Shown piece by piece: positions 23,981-36,772 of a stretch of DNA of 64,000 bases (within the stretch, counting starts at the first letter, position 1; each line of letters begins with the position of its first letter). Source of the stretch: Bathymodiolus brooksi (Eukaryota; Mollusca; Bivalvia; Mytilida; Modiolidae); assembly GCA_963680875.1 (NCBI GenBank), contig OY804579.1, positions 27,079,804 through 27,143,803 of the forward strand, given 5' to 3'. The notes beneath the pieces were generated by a model, which worked only from the letters and a program-made list of their open reading frames with translations, did no database searches and had not been told where the DNA came from. The position numbers were made by a program, and so were the translations under genes.

Positions 23981-24447
23981 AACTGAGCCCCCCTCTCCCC
24001 GTCAACAGAGTCTCTGGATCCGCCCCTGAGACTCTCGCTTCTTTGTCAAAAAATATCTTGACAGTGCACCTTCAAATATTAAAACTTACATGTTGCACAA
24101 AAAGTGATTTAATACACAGAATAGCAGTTGCATTGAGAAATGTGGTCCTTATATGATGGATTCCAACCTTTGACAAAGTTGACGATGTGTTCAGTCATTC
24201 CTTTATTAGCTGCATCATCCACTGTGAAAAATATTGCATACATATTACTTCAATTTTTTCTTTCCCGAGAAAAACTATGTGACTCCCATACTCTGACTGA
24301 AATTGTTTTGGCACAACCATAAACATAAAATTACAACTATAACTTAGATTTGAGTCTTCCCCGGAATACAGGTGTTATCTGGGATGATGAACCATAATTC
24401 TGAAAGGGGATCATTAATGTATTATTTCCCCAAAGTTTTGCAGCTAT
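23981..24447. other. Central spacer of the inverted repeat
   Basis: This 467-bp non-satellite segment separates the two oppositely oriented blocks. It opens with a reversed CAGGGGCGGATCC-type transposon end (24,013-24,028). The minus strand carries a weak open stretch (GMTEHIVNFVKGWNP-like) with an uncertain resemblance to transposon-encoded proteins. No confident gene. Confidence 0.6.
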
Positions 24448-27400
24448 ACATCCCATGGCATTTTGTCTCTCCTATCCATGGTATTTTGACCCGCCTATCC
24501 ATGGTATTTTGACCCGCCTACCCATGGCATATTGAACCCCTAACCATGGTATTCTTACCCCCTACCCATGATATTTTGACCCCCTACCCATGATATATCA
24601 AACCCTCTACCCATGGTATTTTGACCCCCCTTGAGCTTGCTATTTTGAACCCCCATACCCATGGTATATCGAACCCACTATCCATGTTATTTTGATCCCA
24701 CTACTCATGCTATGTTGAATCCCTACCCATGGCATTGTGAACCCCATACCCATGGTATATTGAACCTCCTACCCATGGTGTTTGTACCTCCTACCCATGG
24801 TATATCGAACCTCCTACCCATGGCGTTTTGATCCCCCTATCCATTGCATTTTGACCCTCCTATCTATTGCATTTTGACCCCCCTATCCAATGCATTTTGA
24901 CACTCCTACCCATGGTATGTGGATCCCCCTACCCATGATATATTGAACCCCCTACCGGTGGTATTTTGCCCCTATCCATGGTATGTTTACTCCCTTACCC
25001 ATGGTATTTTAACCCTACCCATGGTATATTGAACTACCTACCCATGGTATTTTGACCCCCTCTAACCACGATATATGGATCCCCATACCCATGGTATATC
25101 GAACCCACTATCCTTGGCATTTTGACCCTATCCATGAGATTTTGATACCCTACCCATGGTATTTTGACCCGATTACCCATGGTATATTGAACCCCTACCC
25201 ATGGTATATCGAACCCTGTACACATGGTATTTTGACCCCCCTAACCATGGTATTTTGACCCCCCACCCATGGTATTTTGACACTCATACGCATGGTATTT
25301 TGCCCCTTACCCATGGTATATCGAACCCCCTATCCATGGTATTTGCATCCCATACTCATGTTATGTTGAACCTCTACCCATGGTACTTTGAACCCCATAC
25401 CCATGGTATTTTGAACCCCCTTCCCATGGTATTTTGACCCCCTACCCATGACAATTTGACCCTCCTACTCATGGCATTTTGACTCCCCTACCCATGGTAT
25501 ATTGAACCTCCTAGCCATGGTATTTTGTCCCGCCTATCCATGGTATTTTGTCCCGCCTATCCATGGTATTTTGACCCCCCTACCAATGGTACTTTGACCC
25601 CCTAACCATGCTATATTGATTTACCTACCCATGGTATATGGAACCCCATACCCATGGTATATTGAACCCCCTACCCATGGTATTTTGATCCCTCTGATTA
25701 TGGCATATCAAGCCCACTATCTATGGTATTTTGACCCCTTACCCATGGTATATTGCCCCTACCCATTGTATATCGAACCCCCATGATATTTTGATCCCTC
25801 TACTCATGTTATGATTACCCCCCACCCATGGTATTTTGACTACATATCCAGGGTATTTTGACTCCCTACCCATGGTTTTTTTACCCCCTACACATGGTAT
25901 ATTGAACCCCCTACCCATTATTTTGACCCTCTACCCATGGTATTTAGAACCCTCTACCCATGGTATTTTGATCCCCCTTTCCATGGTACTTTGGCCCCCC
26001 ACCCATGGTATTTTCACCTCAATACCCATGGTATATGCAACACCCTCCCATTGTATTTAGACCCCCATACCTATGGTATTTGGACCCCCTACTCATGTTA
26101 TGTTGAACCCATACCCATGGTATTTTAAATCCCATACCCATAGTATATTGAACCCCATACCCATCGTTTTTTGACCCTCTACGCATGGCATATCGAACCC
26201 CCTACACATAGCATGTTGCCCTCCTATCCATTGCATTTTGACCCTCCTACTCATGGCATTTTGACCCCCCCCACTACCCATGGTATATTGAACATCCTAC
26301 CCATGGTATTTTGACCCGCCTATCAATGGTTTATTGACTCCCCTACCCATGGTACTTTGACCCCCTCCCAATAGTATATTGAACTACCTACCCATGGTAT
26401 TATGACCCCCTTTACCCATGGTATATGGAACACAATACCCATGGTATATTGAACCCCTTATCCATTGTTTTTTTACCCTACTGCCCATGGTATATCGAAC
26501 CCCTTTCCTATGGTATTTTGATCCCCACCCCTGGTATTCTGACCCCCTATCCATGGTATTTTGCCCCTACCCATGGTATATCGAAACCCCCTATCAATGG
26601 TATTTTGAACCCCCTAGTCATGTAATGTTGAACCCCTACACATGGTATTTTGAATCCTATTCCCATAGTATATTGAACCTCCTACCCATGGTATTTTGAC
26701 CCCCTACCCATGGTATATAGAACACCCTACCCATGGCATTTTGACATCATATCCATGGTATTTTGACCCTCACACCAATGACATTTTGACCCCCCTACCC
26801 TTGGTATATTGAAACCCCTACCCATGGTATTTTGGATCCCCTACCCATGGTATATTTATCCCCCTACCGATGGTATATTGAACCCCTATCCATGGTATTT
26901 TGACCCCCTACCCATGGTATACAAAATATATATCGATGGTAGTTTGATTCCCTCCACCACCCATGGTATTTTGACCCCCTACCCATCGCATACTGAATTC
27001 CCTACCCATGGTATTTTGACTCCCCCTACCCATGGTATTTTGACCCCTCCTTCCCAAGGTATATCGAACCTCCTATCCATGCTATGTTGACCGCCTCCCC
27101 CACCCATGGTATTGTGACCCCCTACACATGGTATATCGAACCCCCTACCCATGGTATTTTGATCCCCTATCCATGGTGTTTTGTCCCCTGCTACCCATGG
27201 TATATAGAACCCCTGTGCATGATATCTTGACCCCCCTATCCATGGTATTTTGACCCCCACCCATGGTATTTTGGCTCATGGTATATTGATCCCCTCCCCC
27301 ACCCATGCTATTTTTACCCCTACAAATGGTATATCGAACTGCCTACCCATGTTATTTTGATCTCCTATTATTGGTATTTTGACCCCTGGTACCCTTGGTA

Positions 27401-30400
27401 TATCGAACCCCTACCAATGATATTTTAACCCCCTATCCATGGTATTTTTACCCCCACCCATAGTATTTTGGCCCCTACCCATGGTATATTGAACCCTCTA
27501 CCCATGGTATTTTTACCCCCTTACCCATGGTATTTTGCACTTCTACCCATGGTATATCGAACCCACTATCCATGGTATTTTGACACCCTACTCATGTTAT
27601 GTTGAACCCCAACCCATGGTATTGTGCTCCCCTCCATCCATGGTATTCTAACCCCTTATCCATGGTATTTGAACCCCCTACCCATGGCATATCGAACCCC
27701 ATATCCATGGTATTTTGACCCCCCTATCCATCTTATTTTGACCTTCCGTACCCATGGTATTTTGACCCCCCTACCCATATTATTTTGACCCCCTACATAT
27801 GGAATATCGAAACCCCTACCCATGGTATTTTGACTTCCCTAGCCATGTCATTTTGACCCCCCTACCCATGGTATTTTGAACCTTTCTACCCATGGTATTT
27901 TGACCCCCCTACCCATGGTATTTTGACCCTATATCCATGGTATTTTCACACCCTTATCCATGGTATATCGAACCCCTATCCGTGGTATTTTGACCCCTCT
28001 ACTCATTTTTTGTTGAACCCCTAACCATGGTATTTTGACCCCCTATCCATGGGGTTTAACCCTCCTACCCATGATAGTTTGACCCCCTACCCATGTTATA
28101 TTGAACCCCTATCCATTGCATTTTGACCATCCTACCCATGGAATGTTGACCTCCCAACCCATGGTATATTGAACCCCCTACACGTGGAATTTTGACCCCC
28201 CTACCCATGGAATATTGAACCCCCGACCGATAGCATTGTGACCCCTATCAATTGCATTTTGACTCTTCTACTCATGGCATTTTGACCCCCCTACCCATGG
28301 TATGTTGGCTCCCCTACCCATGGTATATTGACTCCCCTACACATGGTATTTTAACCCCCTATCTATGGTGTTTTGACTCCCCTACCCATGGTATTTTGAC
28401 CACCTACCCATCATATATTGAACTACCTACCCATGGTATTTTGACCCACTCTACCCATGGTACATGGAATCCCATACCCATGGTATATTAAACCCCTACC
28501 CATTGTATTTTGACTCCCTGTCCATGGTATATCGAGCTCCCTTCCCATGATATTTTGATCTCCAACCATGGTATATTGGACCCTCTACCCATGGTATATT
28601 GAACCTCCAACCCATGGTATTTAGACTCCCTATCCATGGTATTTTGACCCCTGCTGCCCATGGTATATCGAAACCCTACCCATGATATCTTACGCCCCCT
28701 ATCCATAGTATTTGTACTCCCACCCATGGTATTTTGGCCCCCTACCCATGGTATATTGAACCTTCTACCCATGTTATTTTCATCTCCCTCTCCATGGTAT
28801 TTTGACACCTGCTACCCATGGTATATCGAAACCCTACCCATGATATCTTACGCCCCCTATCCATGGTATTTTTACACCCACCCATAGTATGTTGGACCTC
28901 TACCCATGGTATATTGAACCTTCTACCCATCGTATTTTGACCCCCTCCCCCACCATTGGTATTTTTACTCCCACCCATGGTATTTTGGACCCCTACCCAT
29001 GGTATATCGAACCCCCTACCCATGGTATTTTGATCCCCTATCCATGGTATTTTTACCACTGCTACCCATGGTATATAGAACCCCTGTGCATGATATTTTG
29101 ATCCCACTACCCATGGTATTTTGACCCCCTACCCATGGTATATGGAACACCCTACCCATGGCATTTTGACCCCCCTATCCATGGTATGTTGACCCTCCTA
29201 CCAATGGCATTCTGACCCCCCTACCCATGGTATATTGAACCCCCTATCCATGGTATTTTGATCCCCCTACCCATGGCATACAAAATGTATACCGAACCAC
29301 CTATGCATGGTCCATGTATATTGAACCCCTACGCATGGTATTATGACCCCCTATCCATGTTATTTTGACTCTCTCCTCCACCCATGGTATTTTGACCCCC
29401 TACCCATCGCATACTGAATTCCATACCCATGGTATTTTGACCCCCCTGCCCAAGGTATATCGAACCTCCTATCCATGCTATGTTGACCCCCTCCCCCACC
29501 CATGGTATTGTGACCCCTAAACATGGTACATCGAACCCCCTACCCATGGTATTTTGATCCCCTATCCATGGTGTTTTGACTTCTGCTACCCATGGTATAT
29601 AGAACCCCTGTGCATGATATCTTGACCCCCCTATCCATGGTATTTTGACCCCCACCCATGGTATTTTGGCTCCCCTACCTATGGCATATTGAACCCTCTA
29701 CCCATTGTATATTGATCCCCTCCCCAACCAATGCTATTTTTACCCCTACACATTATATATCGAACCGCCTACCCATGGTATTTTGATCTCCTATCGTTGG
29801 CATTTTGACCCCTTGTACCCTTGGTATATCGAACCCCTACCCATGGTATTTTCACCCCCTATCCATGGTATTTCTACCCCACCCATAGTATTTTGGCCCC
29901 TTACCCATGGTATATTGAACCCTCTACCCATGGTATTTTTACCCCCTTACCCATGGTATTTTGCACTTCTATCCATGGTATATCGAACCCACTATCCATG
30001 GTATTTTGACACCCTACTCATGCTATGTTGAACCCCAACCCATTGTATTGTGCTCCCCTCCATCCATGGTATTCTAACCCCTTATCCATGGTATTTGAAC
30101 CCCCTACCCATGGCATATCGAACCCCATATCCATGGTATTTTGACCCCCCTATCCATCTTATTTTGACCTTCCGTACCCATGGTATTTTGACCCCCCTAC
30201 CCATGTTATTTTGACCCCCTACATATGGAATATCGAAACCCCTACCCATGGTATTTTGACTCCCCTAGCCATGTCATTTTGACCCCCTTACCCATGGTAT
30301 TTTGAGCCCTTTACCCATGGTATTTTGACCCCCCTACCGATTGTATTTTGACCCCCTATCCATGGTATTTTCACACCCTTACCCATGGTATATCGAACTC

Positions 30401-31852
30401 CTATACGTGGTATTTGACTCCTCTACTCATGTTTTGTTGAACCCCTAACCATGGTATTTTGACCCCTACCCATGATAGTTTGAACACCCCTACCCATGGT
30501 ATATCGAACCCCATATCCATGGTATTTTGACTACCCTATCCATCTTATATTGACCTTCCGTACCCATGGTATTTTGACCCCCCTACCCATTGTATTTTGA
30601 CCCCTTACCTATGGTATATCGAAATCCCTACCCATGTTATTTTGACTCCCCTACCCATGTCATTTTGACCCCCTACCCATGGTATTTTGAACCCTTTACC
30701 CATGGTATTTTGACCCCCTTCCCATGGTATTTTGACCCCCTATCCATGGTTTTTTGACACCATTACCCATTGTATATCGGACCCCTAACCGTGGTATTTT
30801 GACCCCTATCCATTGTGTTTTGACCCTCCTACCCATGATAGTTTGACCCCCCTACCCATGTTATATTGAACCCGCTACACATGTTATTTTGACCCCCTAC
30901 CCATGGTATATCGACCCCCTATCCATTGCATTTCGACCCTCATACCCATGGCATTTTGACCCCCCAAACCATGGTATATCGAGCTCCCCTACTCATGAAA
31001 TGTTGACCCCCCTACCCATGGTATATTGAACCCCCTACCCATGGTATATTGAACCCCCGATCGATATCATTTTGTCCCCCTATCTATTGCATTTTGACCC
31101 TCCTACTCATGGCATTTTGACCCCCCTACCCATGGTATATTGACTCCCCTACCCATGGTATATTGACTCCCCTATCCATGGTATTTTGACCCATGGTATT
31201 TTGACCACCTACCCATGGTATATTGAACTACCTACCCATGGTATTTTTACCCCCTCTACCCATGGTGCAAGGAATCCCATACCCATGGTATATTGAATCC
31301 CCTACCCATTGTATTTTGACTCCCTGTCCATGGTATATCGAACCGCCTATCCATGGTATTTTGATCCCCTAGCTATGGTATATCGAGATCCCTTCCCATG
31401 GTATTTTGATCTCCACCCATGGTATTTTGGACCCTCTACCCATGGTATATTGAACCCCCAACCCATGGTATTTAGACTCCCTACCCATGGTATTTTCCCT
31501 TACTCATGGTATATTGAACCCCCTATCCATGGTATTTTGACCCCCCTACTCATGGTATGTTGAACCCCTACCCATGGTATTTTGACCCATATCCATGGTA
31601 TTTTGACCCCCATACCCATGGTATATTTACCCCATACCCATGGCATATTGAACCCCCTACCCATGTTATTTTGACCCCCTACCTATGGTATATCGAACCC
31701 CATACCCATGGTATTTTGGCCCCCCACCCATGGTATATTGAACCCCCTACCCATGGTGTTTTGACCCCCATACCCATTGTATTTTGACCCCCATACCCAT
31801 TGTATTTTGCCCTCCTACCCATGGTATATCGAACCCCCTATCCATGTTTTTT
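24448..31852 (-). repeat. 22/23-bp minisatellite array, right block (G-rich strand is -)
   Basis: The same unit in opposite orientation (CCCCCTACCCATGGTATTTTGA on +), roughly 330 units. The distal end next to 31,852 matches the start of the left block unit by unit in reverse complement. The unit order is more rearranged near the centre. Confidence 0.95.
26950..30480 (-). repeat. ~2.4-kb higher-order duplication within the right block
   Basis: Segments at 26,990-28,050 recur at about 29,390-30,480 with offsets of 2,396 to 2,426 bp. Shared rare markers include CCCAAGGTATATCGAACC (27,053 and 29,449), TTTTGCACTTCTA and CCATCTTATTTTGACC. A further partial copy of the last marker lies near 30,540. 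The 26-30 bp offset difference shows unit gain or loss after duplication. Confidence 0.75.
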
Positions 31853-33591
31853 TTAGCTCACCTTGACTAAGGCAATGTGAGCTTTTGCCATCACTTGGCG
31901 TCCGTCGTCCGTTGTCTGTCAACTTTTCACATTTTAATCTTCTCCTCTGAAACCACAAAGCCAATTGATCTGAAACTTGGTAGAAAGCATCTAGGAAAGG
32001 TACTCTATACAGATTGCTCATTTCGTCCTGATCTGTTAACAAACATGGCAGCCACAGGCAATTCTTGTCTCTAATTAGTAAATTTTTTTAACTCTTCTCC
32101 TCTGAAACCGCTCAGCCAAATGAACTTAAACTTGGTAGGAAGCATCTATAAAGATTGCTCATTTCGTCCTGATCCATTATTAAACATGGCCGACACAGGC
32201 AATTCTTGTTTCTGATTGGTCGATTTTTTTTTAAATCTTCTCCTCTGAAACCTCTGAATGAAGGACAATGTATAGTCAGATACAAGTAAATTAGAAATTC
32301 TAAGCACTAGAGGTTGATTTCTCCAGGAGTGGTTTAAACAGAACAGAGTTAGCCTGTGAATGGAAGGCCAAGGAGGCAATTATAGAATGAGATATTGACA
32401 GGACAGAGAATGTCTGATGAACGCAAATCATAGAATACAAATGAATTACGATATGTTGTTATTTATTTTTATGTCCGTCGGATGGGGACGTTAAATCCGA
32501 GGTCCCGTGTGCAGGAACTGCCACAACATGTGCACGTTAAAGATCCCTCCTACAGAGTTCGCTAAGAGTAGGCTCCTTGAGTCCGCTGCAGAGGCAAAAT
32601 TTGCTAGGGAACACAACATTTATTCTTTTGTCCGTGGCACTCAAAATTGCAGACCTTAGTAGGTACATTGATGTTTAGGTTACTTTTTGTCAAAGTAGGT
32701 TTAGGTGTTAGGGTCAAAGTTAATATTAGTTGCATCATTGACAAAATTAGGGTATAAGGATAATTTAATTTGGTTAAGAAAACAATGCTCGTACATGAGG
32801 AAAGCGAGGACGCTTTTTGTTCGGAGGCGTGGGTAAATGTAGTGAAATCAAATGAACACTTTACTGAAAGCGCTATTTTTTTTCCATTACGTCAATGTTG
32901 TATTTATATAGTTGGAAATCCCCTTGTAGAATCCTCGGGTTTTTACATAGAAGTGATCGATTAATTAGAGGATCCCGAGTGAATTTTAGAGTATATAAGG
33001 CGGTCAAAATGCCGTGGATGGTTGCATTCGTTTTGTGCCATTTCTGAAGTGCGCATCGAAAGATTAGAAAGATTAAATAGGTATATTGAGCTGAACTGAG
33101 CTAAAACAAGACATCAGGGCTTAAAGAATAACAGAAGTGACTGTATAAGTGTGGAAGTCAACTTATTTCTGTGCTTAGTAATATATTTCAGTTTCAATGT
33201 TCCATGTTTTGCAGGTGCTCGTTCCTTAGGAGTTTCGATTACAAATTAGGAACGTGTCGGTCTGACAGAATAAATAAACAAATTTCATGTCTCTGTCTGA
33301 CATTTTGATAAAACTGAAAACGGAATTAAATGCCATTGGCAGTGGAAACTGGGAGTGAATAAATTTCAATTGCCAACAGGACGACCACAAAAGTAATATT
33401 TTCGTGACGGACATTGGGACAGACACGGTTCATTAATTAATCGGACCGACCGTTATTCTCCCGGTCAGGTCAGATCCGATGGGTCCGAGGATTTTCGCCA
33501 ACTCTGCCCGTCACAAAGACTGCCTTTTTGTCTAAATCGGAAGAAGCATATTGTATGCAAACTGAATATGTCATTCGGTCTATTTCACTGT
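31853..33591 (-). repeat. Right inverted arm (non-satellite part)
   Basis: Reverse complement of 11,660-13,464, with a Helitron-like start (TTAGCTCACCTTGACTAAGG at 31,853), two core units instead of three, and ~80 bp of extra sequence near 33,100-33,180. It ends sharply at ...TATTTCACTG, 33,591. Confidence 0.85.
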
Positions 33592-33699
33592 AGGGGGTAG
33601 GGAAAGAAAACATATATACAGACCTGCCTTTAAGATACTGTTACATCTCATTGTATTTCTGTGTATAAAAATGTTATCAGTGTGAGTATCTCTCCCATT

Positions 33700-34640
33700 G
33701 ATGAGATTTTTTATTTACTGTGTCTATTCACTGAAACACATTTAGATGATTCTATTAGTGATGACGTTCTGGCTATACCAGGACATGACGTTATTATCAG
33801 AAAGGGCAGAGCTGAAATATGAATGGGGATAGGTGGTGGCATTATATTGTACCACAAAGACTACATTAAGGTTGATCGTAGACAAGATCTTGAACTACCT
33901 AGTTTAGAATATATTTGGGTTGAGATTAGAACCAAACCCCAGCAAATTCTATTGAATATATCTTATAGATCTCCACAGTTCACTAATAGAAATTATTGGA
34001 CATTATTTAACCAGTCGATAGGATTAGCCTATGATATTTCACCAAATCTATTGACTGTTGGTGATCTAAACATTGATTTTCTGTCTCGTACACCTTTTTA
34101 TGTTAATGATGTGTTGTCCGTGAATGGGTTGGTAAATGTTATACACGAACCAACACACTTCACAGTTCTACTATATAAATCCTTGATCCTATATATTGGT
34201 TAATGATACTATCCGTACTATAGAATCTGGTACTATACCGATAGACAGAGCTATCAGTGATCATGACTGTACATATATATACTTAGTTTGAATCTACAAA
34301 TGTTTTAAGCGTATTATATGGGATTACAAAGACGGTGATTATGAATGCTTTCGGATACTGACTGGGATACCATAATAAATGACGACGACACTACAACGTT
34401 TGTATTAACTTTACTGATCAGTTCCTTACTATAGCAACTTGTTACACAACGAAAAACCATGGATATCTTCGTAACCAAAAAAGGAAATTAGAGAAAGAGA
34501 CAGACTTAGACAGAATTTTCTCCGATTAAAAACACGTAGTACAGAGCAGCATGCACGTCAGTAGCCAGAATCGAACAATAAAAAACGTACAGTAAATATC
34601 AGTATCGAAAGGTTATCAATAATTCAACAAGAAGAATACA
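33700..34640 (+). pseudogene. LINE endonuclease (APE-type) remnant
   Basis: The + strand reads LFTETHLDDSISDDVLAIPG (block with the conserved Glu), an in-frame stop at 33,820-33,822, then GGGIILYHKDYIKV, LLNISYRSP, VGDLNIDFLS (G-D-x-N) and, after a frameshift near 34,185, SDHDCTYIYL (S-D-H). These are the blocks of the apurinic-like endonuclease that opens ORF2 of many LINEs. Decayed coding continues to about 34,640, where another element begins. The RT part is not adjacent; RT fragments on the same strand lie at 41.9-42.4 and 48.5-50.1 kb. Confidence 0.75.
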
Positions 34641-34660
34641 TCAGAGACGCAAAACTACGG

Positions 34661-35095
34661 TGACTGGAGATATCTTGACCTGAAGGACTACGAATCACGC
34701 GATTGCATGACCTGAAATTGGAAATACAGACCTATAATCGGCTATATTTTTGTTTACTTACTGAACAGAATTGAATCAAAGTTTGGTCAATTTGAGATAT
34801 GAATATATATTTTATAACTAATTATTTTTTTTTTAAAATAATATGCATATGTGGAGATATCTTGACCTGAAGGACTCAGATTCGACTGACCTGAAAATTA
34901 AAAATTAAAACGAAAGGTCTAAAATTTACTGTTACTTTTTATTACCTTATGAATTTCACTGAATTTTGAGTTAGTTTGGGATATGAATATAATAATTTTT
35001 TTTTATTAACTATGAATATGCATTGCTAAATAAATCTAGACCTTAACAGCCCTGACTTGCCTGACCAGAAATTGACCTGAGACATAAAACGAAAA
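34661..35095 (+). repeat. Left iteron arm (~187-bp units)
   Basis: Two units plus a short tail, each with TGACCTGAAGGACT and later TTTGGTCAATTTGAGATATGAATA-like wording. They are inverted relative to the right arm. Confidence 0.75.
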
Positions 35096-35509
35096 AGAAA
35101 ACAAAAGTATGTTTTATTTTTTATTTTTTTACAATTTTTCTTCTTATTTTTCTTTTTTGCTTAAAATATTTTTTAAAAAAGCTTCAAATATGTTATGATG
35201 TACAGTTGGGTCTAATTTGTTTCTTTGTTGTTTATTTAGTTACTTGTTGTCAACACCTAATTAACGAGGATAAAAGAAATTTCAGGACATTGTACTTTAT
35301 TAAACAAACATGACACTAATATACAAAAAACACCAATACAATTAACTGACAAATAATTATAGCAAATAAAACACATTGTTACAGAACTCATAATATACAA
35401 GAATATGATCTATTTATTATTAATTAAAAATACAATAAGAACATATTTAAAAACACATTATATATTATAAATAACATTTTAATGTTAATTTGTTTATTGA
35501 TAACCATGA
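35096..35509. other. AT-rich DNA, no gene
   Basis: Poly-T and poly-A rich sequence downstream of the protease gene on the minus strand. It could be its 3' untranslated region. Nothing else is seen. Confidence 0.5.
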
Positions 35510-36240
35510 TCAGTAATACAAGTAAAAAAAATGAACATTTTCAAATAAAATGTTAAACTGAGTTTCTATGCTCGTCATATGTGCCCATTTGTAACAACTT
35601 ACCCTTCCTCGCTTAGCCTCACAACCCACCATATTCTCGAAAACATCTGGCTTCCCACAATGGCAACTAGACTCAATTTTCCTTGTGTAGACCTTCACAA
35701 TATCTGTATCTGATGATGTCGACTGTGGAAAAGGAGTGAAATGACCAGACTCAAGACAGGAAATTAAATGAGATCTCATGTAGTTTTCAATGAAGTTTGT
35801 TTTCCTCTTGAAATTGAACGAACCCTTTGAGCAGAACTCAACCAAGTTTGCAATTGCATACACACCACAATCAAAACCGTTTGTCTGTTGCTGAACCTCT
35901 GGTAACTTCACCACCATACTAGGTTTTCCCTGACCATATATAGATGAAAACTGAATCTCTAAAGATGGTGTAAGTGTAAACTGTGTGCTGTAACTATCAA
36001 AAACATAAACTGTACTGTCGTTTTCACTCTGTAATGATATAACCCAGTGTGATTTTCCTGTGTGGTGTATCTGCACTGATGGTTTGTTTTGTGGGTGGAA
36101 CTGACCGAATTGGTGTGAACTTGACTGTGTATCCTCTCTATGATATGGTGCTCGTTATGTGGACTGAAAACCTGATATAGCTGGAAACTGCTTGGTAATA
36201 ATAGTAGTACAAGCATTTATGATCTCAGAACATAACCATG
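35510..36240 (-). pseudogene. Ulp1/SENP-type (C48) cysteine protease with cysteine-rich tail
   Basis: The minus strand reads CSEIINACTTIITKQFPAIS, a stop at 36,155-36,157, then a long open frame with IQIHHTGKSHWVIS (catalytic His, H-W), YVFDSYS (Asp), and QQQTNGFDCGVYA (Gln and Cys). This is the complete His-Asp-Gln-Cys set of the C48 family that cleaves ubiquitin-like conjugates. A C-terminal CHCGKPDVFENMVGC...W-H cluster follows, resembling a PHD-like zinc finger with its last ligands damaged. Similar proteases are carried by several eukaryotic DNA transposons. It is separated from upstream coding by a frameshift near 36,240. Confidence 0.7.
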
Positions 36241-36729
36241 AGTTGTTCTGTAAGCATAAGCTTGTGTTCAGTTGTTAAACCAGAAACCCATGGTGTTTTG
36301 CCTGCGTGCTGTGTGTCAATACTTACCTTACGTTTCGTCATTTGTAGTGGACAAGCACTTTCAGACACTGGCGAAATAACTAAAATTTCATTTTCGTATT
36401 CTGCAAATCTAAGTTGTTTTCCAGTCTGTTGTGGAGAACTGTACTTCAATTTTCTTTTCGACACTGGTGTTTTCTTGTTGGAAATTGGTTTCACTGGAGT
36501 TTTTGGTGTTACATTCACTGGTGTATGTGAAATAGATGGATTATCTTGTTGATTTAATAACTCTGAATCCGGTGCTGGAAGAACTTCGGTGTTATCATAG
36601 TCGTTCGCATGTGGCTTCTTTCTTCTTGATTTCTTATCGTTTCTTTTAAGATTTCTCTTCGCAAGCATTCAAGGAGGAACACAAGTGCGAGCAGGAGTAG
36701 GAGTAGGAACAGAAGTAGGAACACAAGGA
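36225..36729 (-). pseudogene. Lysine/proline-rich linker region of the SGNH-Ulp1 gene
   Basis: A 147-codon minus-strand frame begins at 36,668 with a strongly basic stretch (KRNLKRNDKKSRRKK), continues with Pro/Thr/Ser-rich sequence (TPVNVTPKTPVKPISNKKTP), and ends in TTEHKLMLTEQLM. The protease frame picks up next, one base out of phase. It probably encoded the disordered link between hydrolase and protease. Upstream, GAG|GTAAGTATTACC at 36,773 and CTCTCCAG at 36,730 could delimit a 43-bp intron. Confidence 0.45.
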
Positions 36730-36772
36730 CTGGAGAGTGAGTGGAGAAAAGAAAAGATAGGGTAATACTTAC

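Larger units (their letters stand above)
11660..33591. repeat. Giant imperfect inverted repeat (palindromic duplication)
   Basis: CAGTGAAATAGACCGAATGA at 11,660 on + matches the reverse complement of 33,572-33,591. From there the two sides stay alignable inward through unique-looking DNA, a Helitron-like remnant and into the first several hundred bases of minisatellite. The orientation of the minisatellite switches in the 467-bp spacer at 23,981-24,447. Left arm is ~12.3 kb (including a 2.25-kb later insertion), right arm ~9.1 kb. Indels distinguish the arms: an ~80-bp extra segment near 33,100-33,180 and a different number of ~155-bp units. Confidence 0.85.

Noticed and set aside
13465..24000. 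CRISPR-like regular repeats
   Set aside because: There are no unique spacers; units are directly adjacent variants of one sequence in a eukaryotic context.
2483..24028. The two inverted CAGGGGCGGATCC ends as one 21.5-kb transposon
   Set aside because: The ends are common single relics, no target duplication was found, and the right copy lies at the palindrome axis within satellite DNA.
13465..31852. Dozens of open frames rich in PWV/YHG or PWYFDPxPMVY that look like repeat proteins
   Set aside because: They are frame-by-frame translations of the 22/23-bp minisatellite; they start and stop where unit length changes phase and occur on both strands.
13465..31852. Interstitial telomere repeat because of GGGTAGGG
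   Set aside because: The unit is 22-23 bp with CCATGG, not TTAGGG; the G-run similarity is superficial.
36238..36552. Plus-strand frame of 104 codons
   Set aside because: Antisense shadow of the linker of the SGNH-Ulp1 gene.
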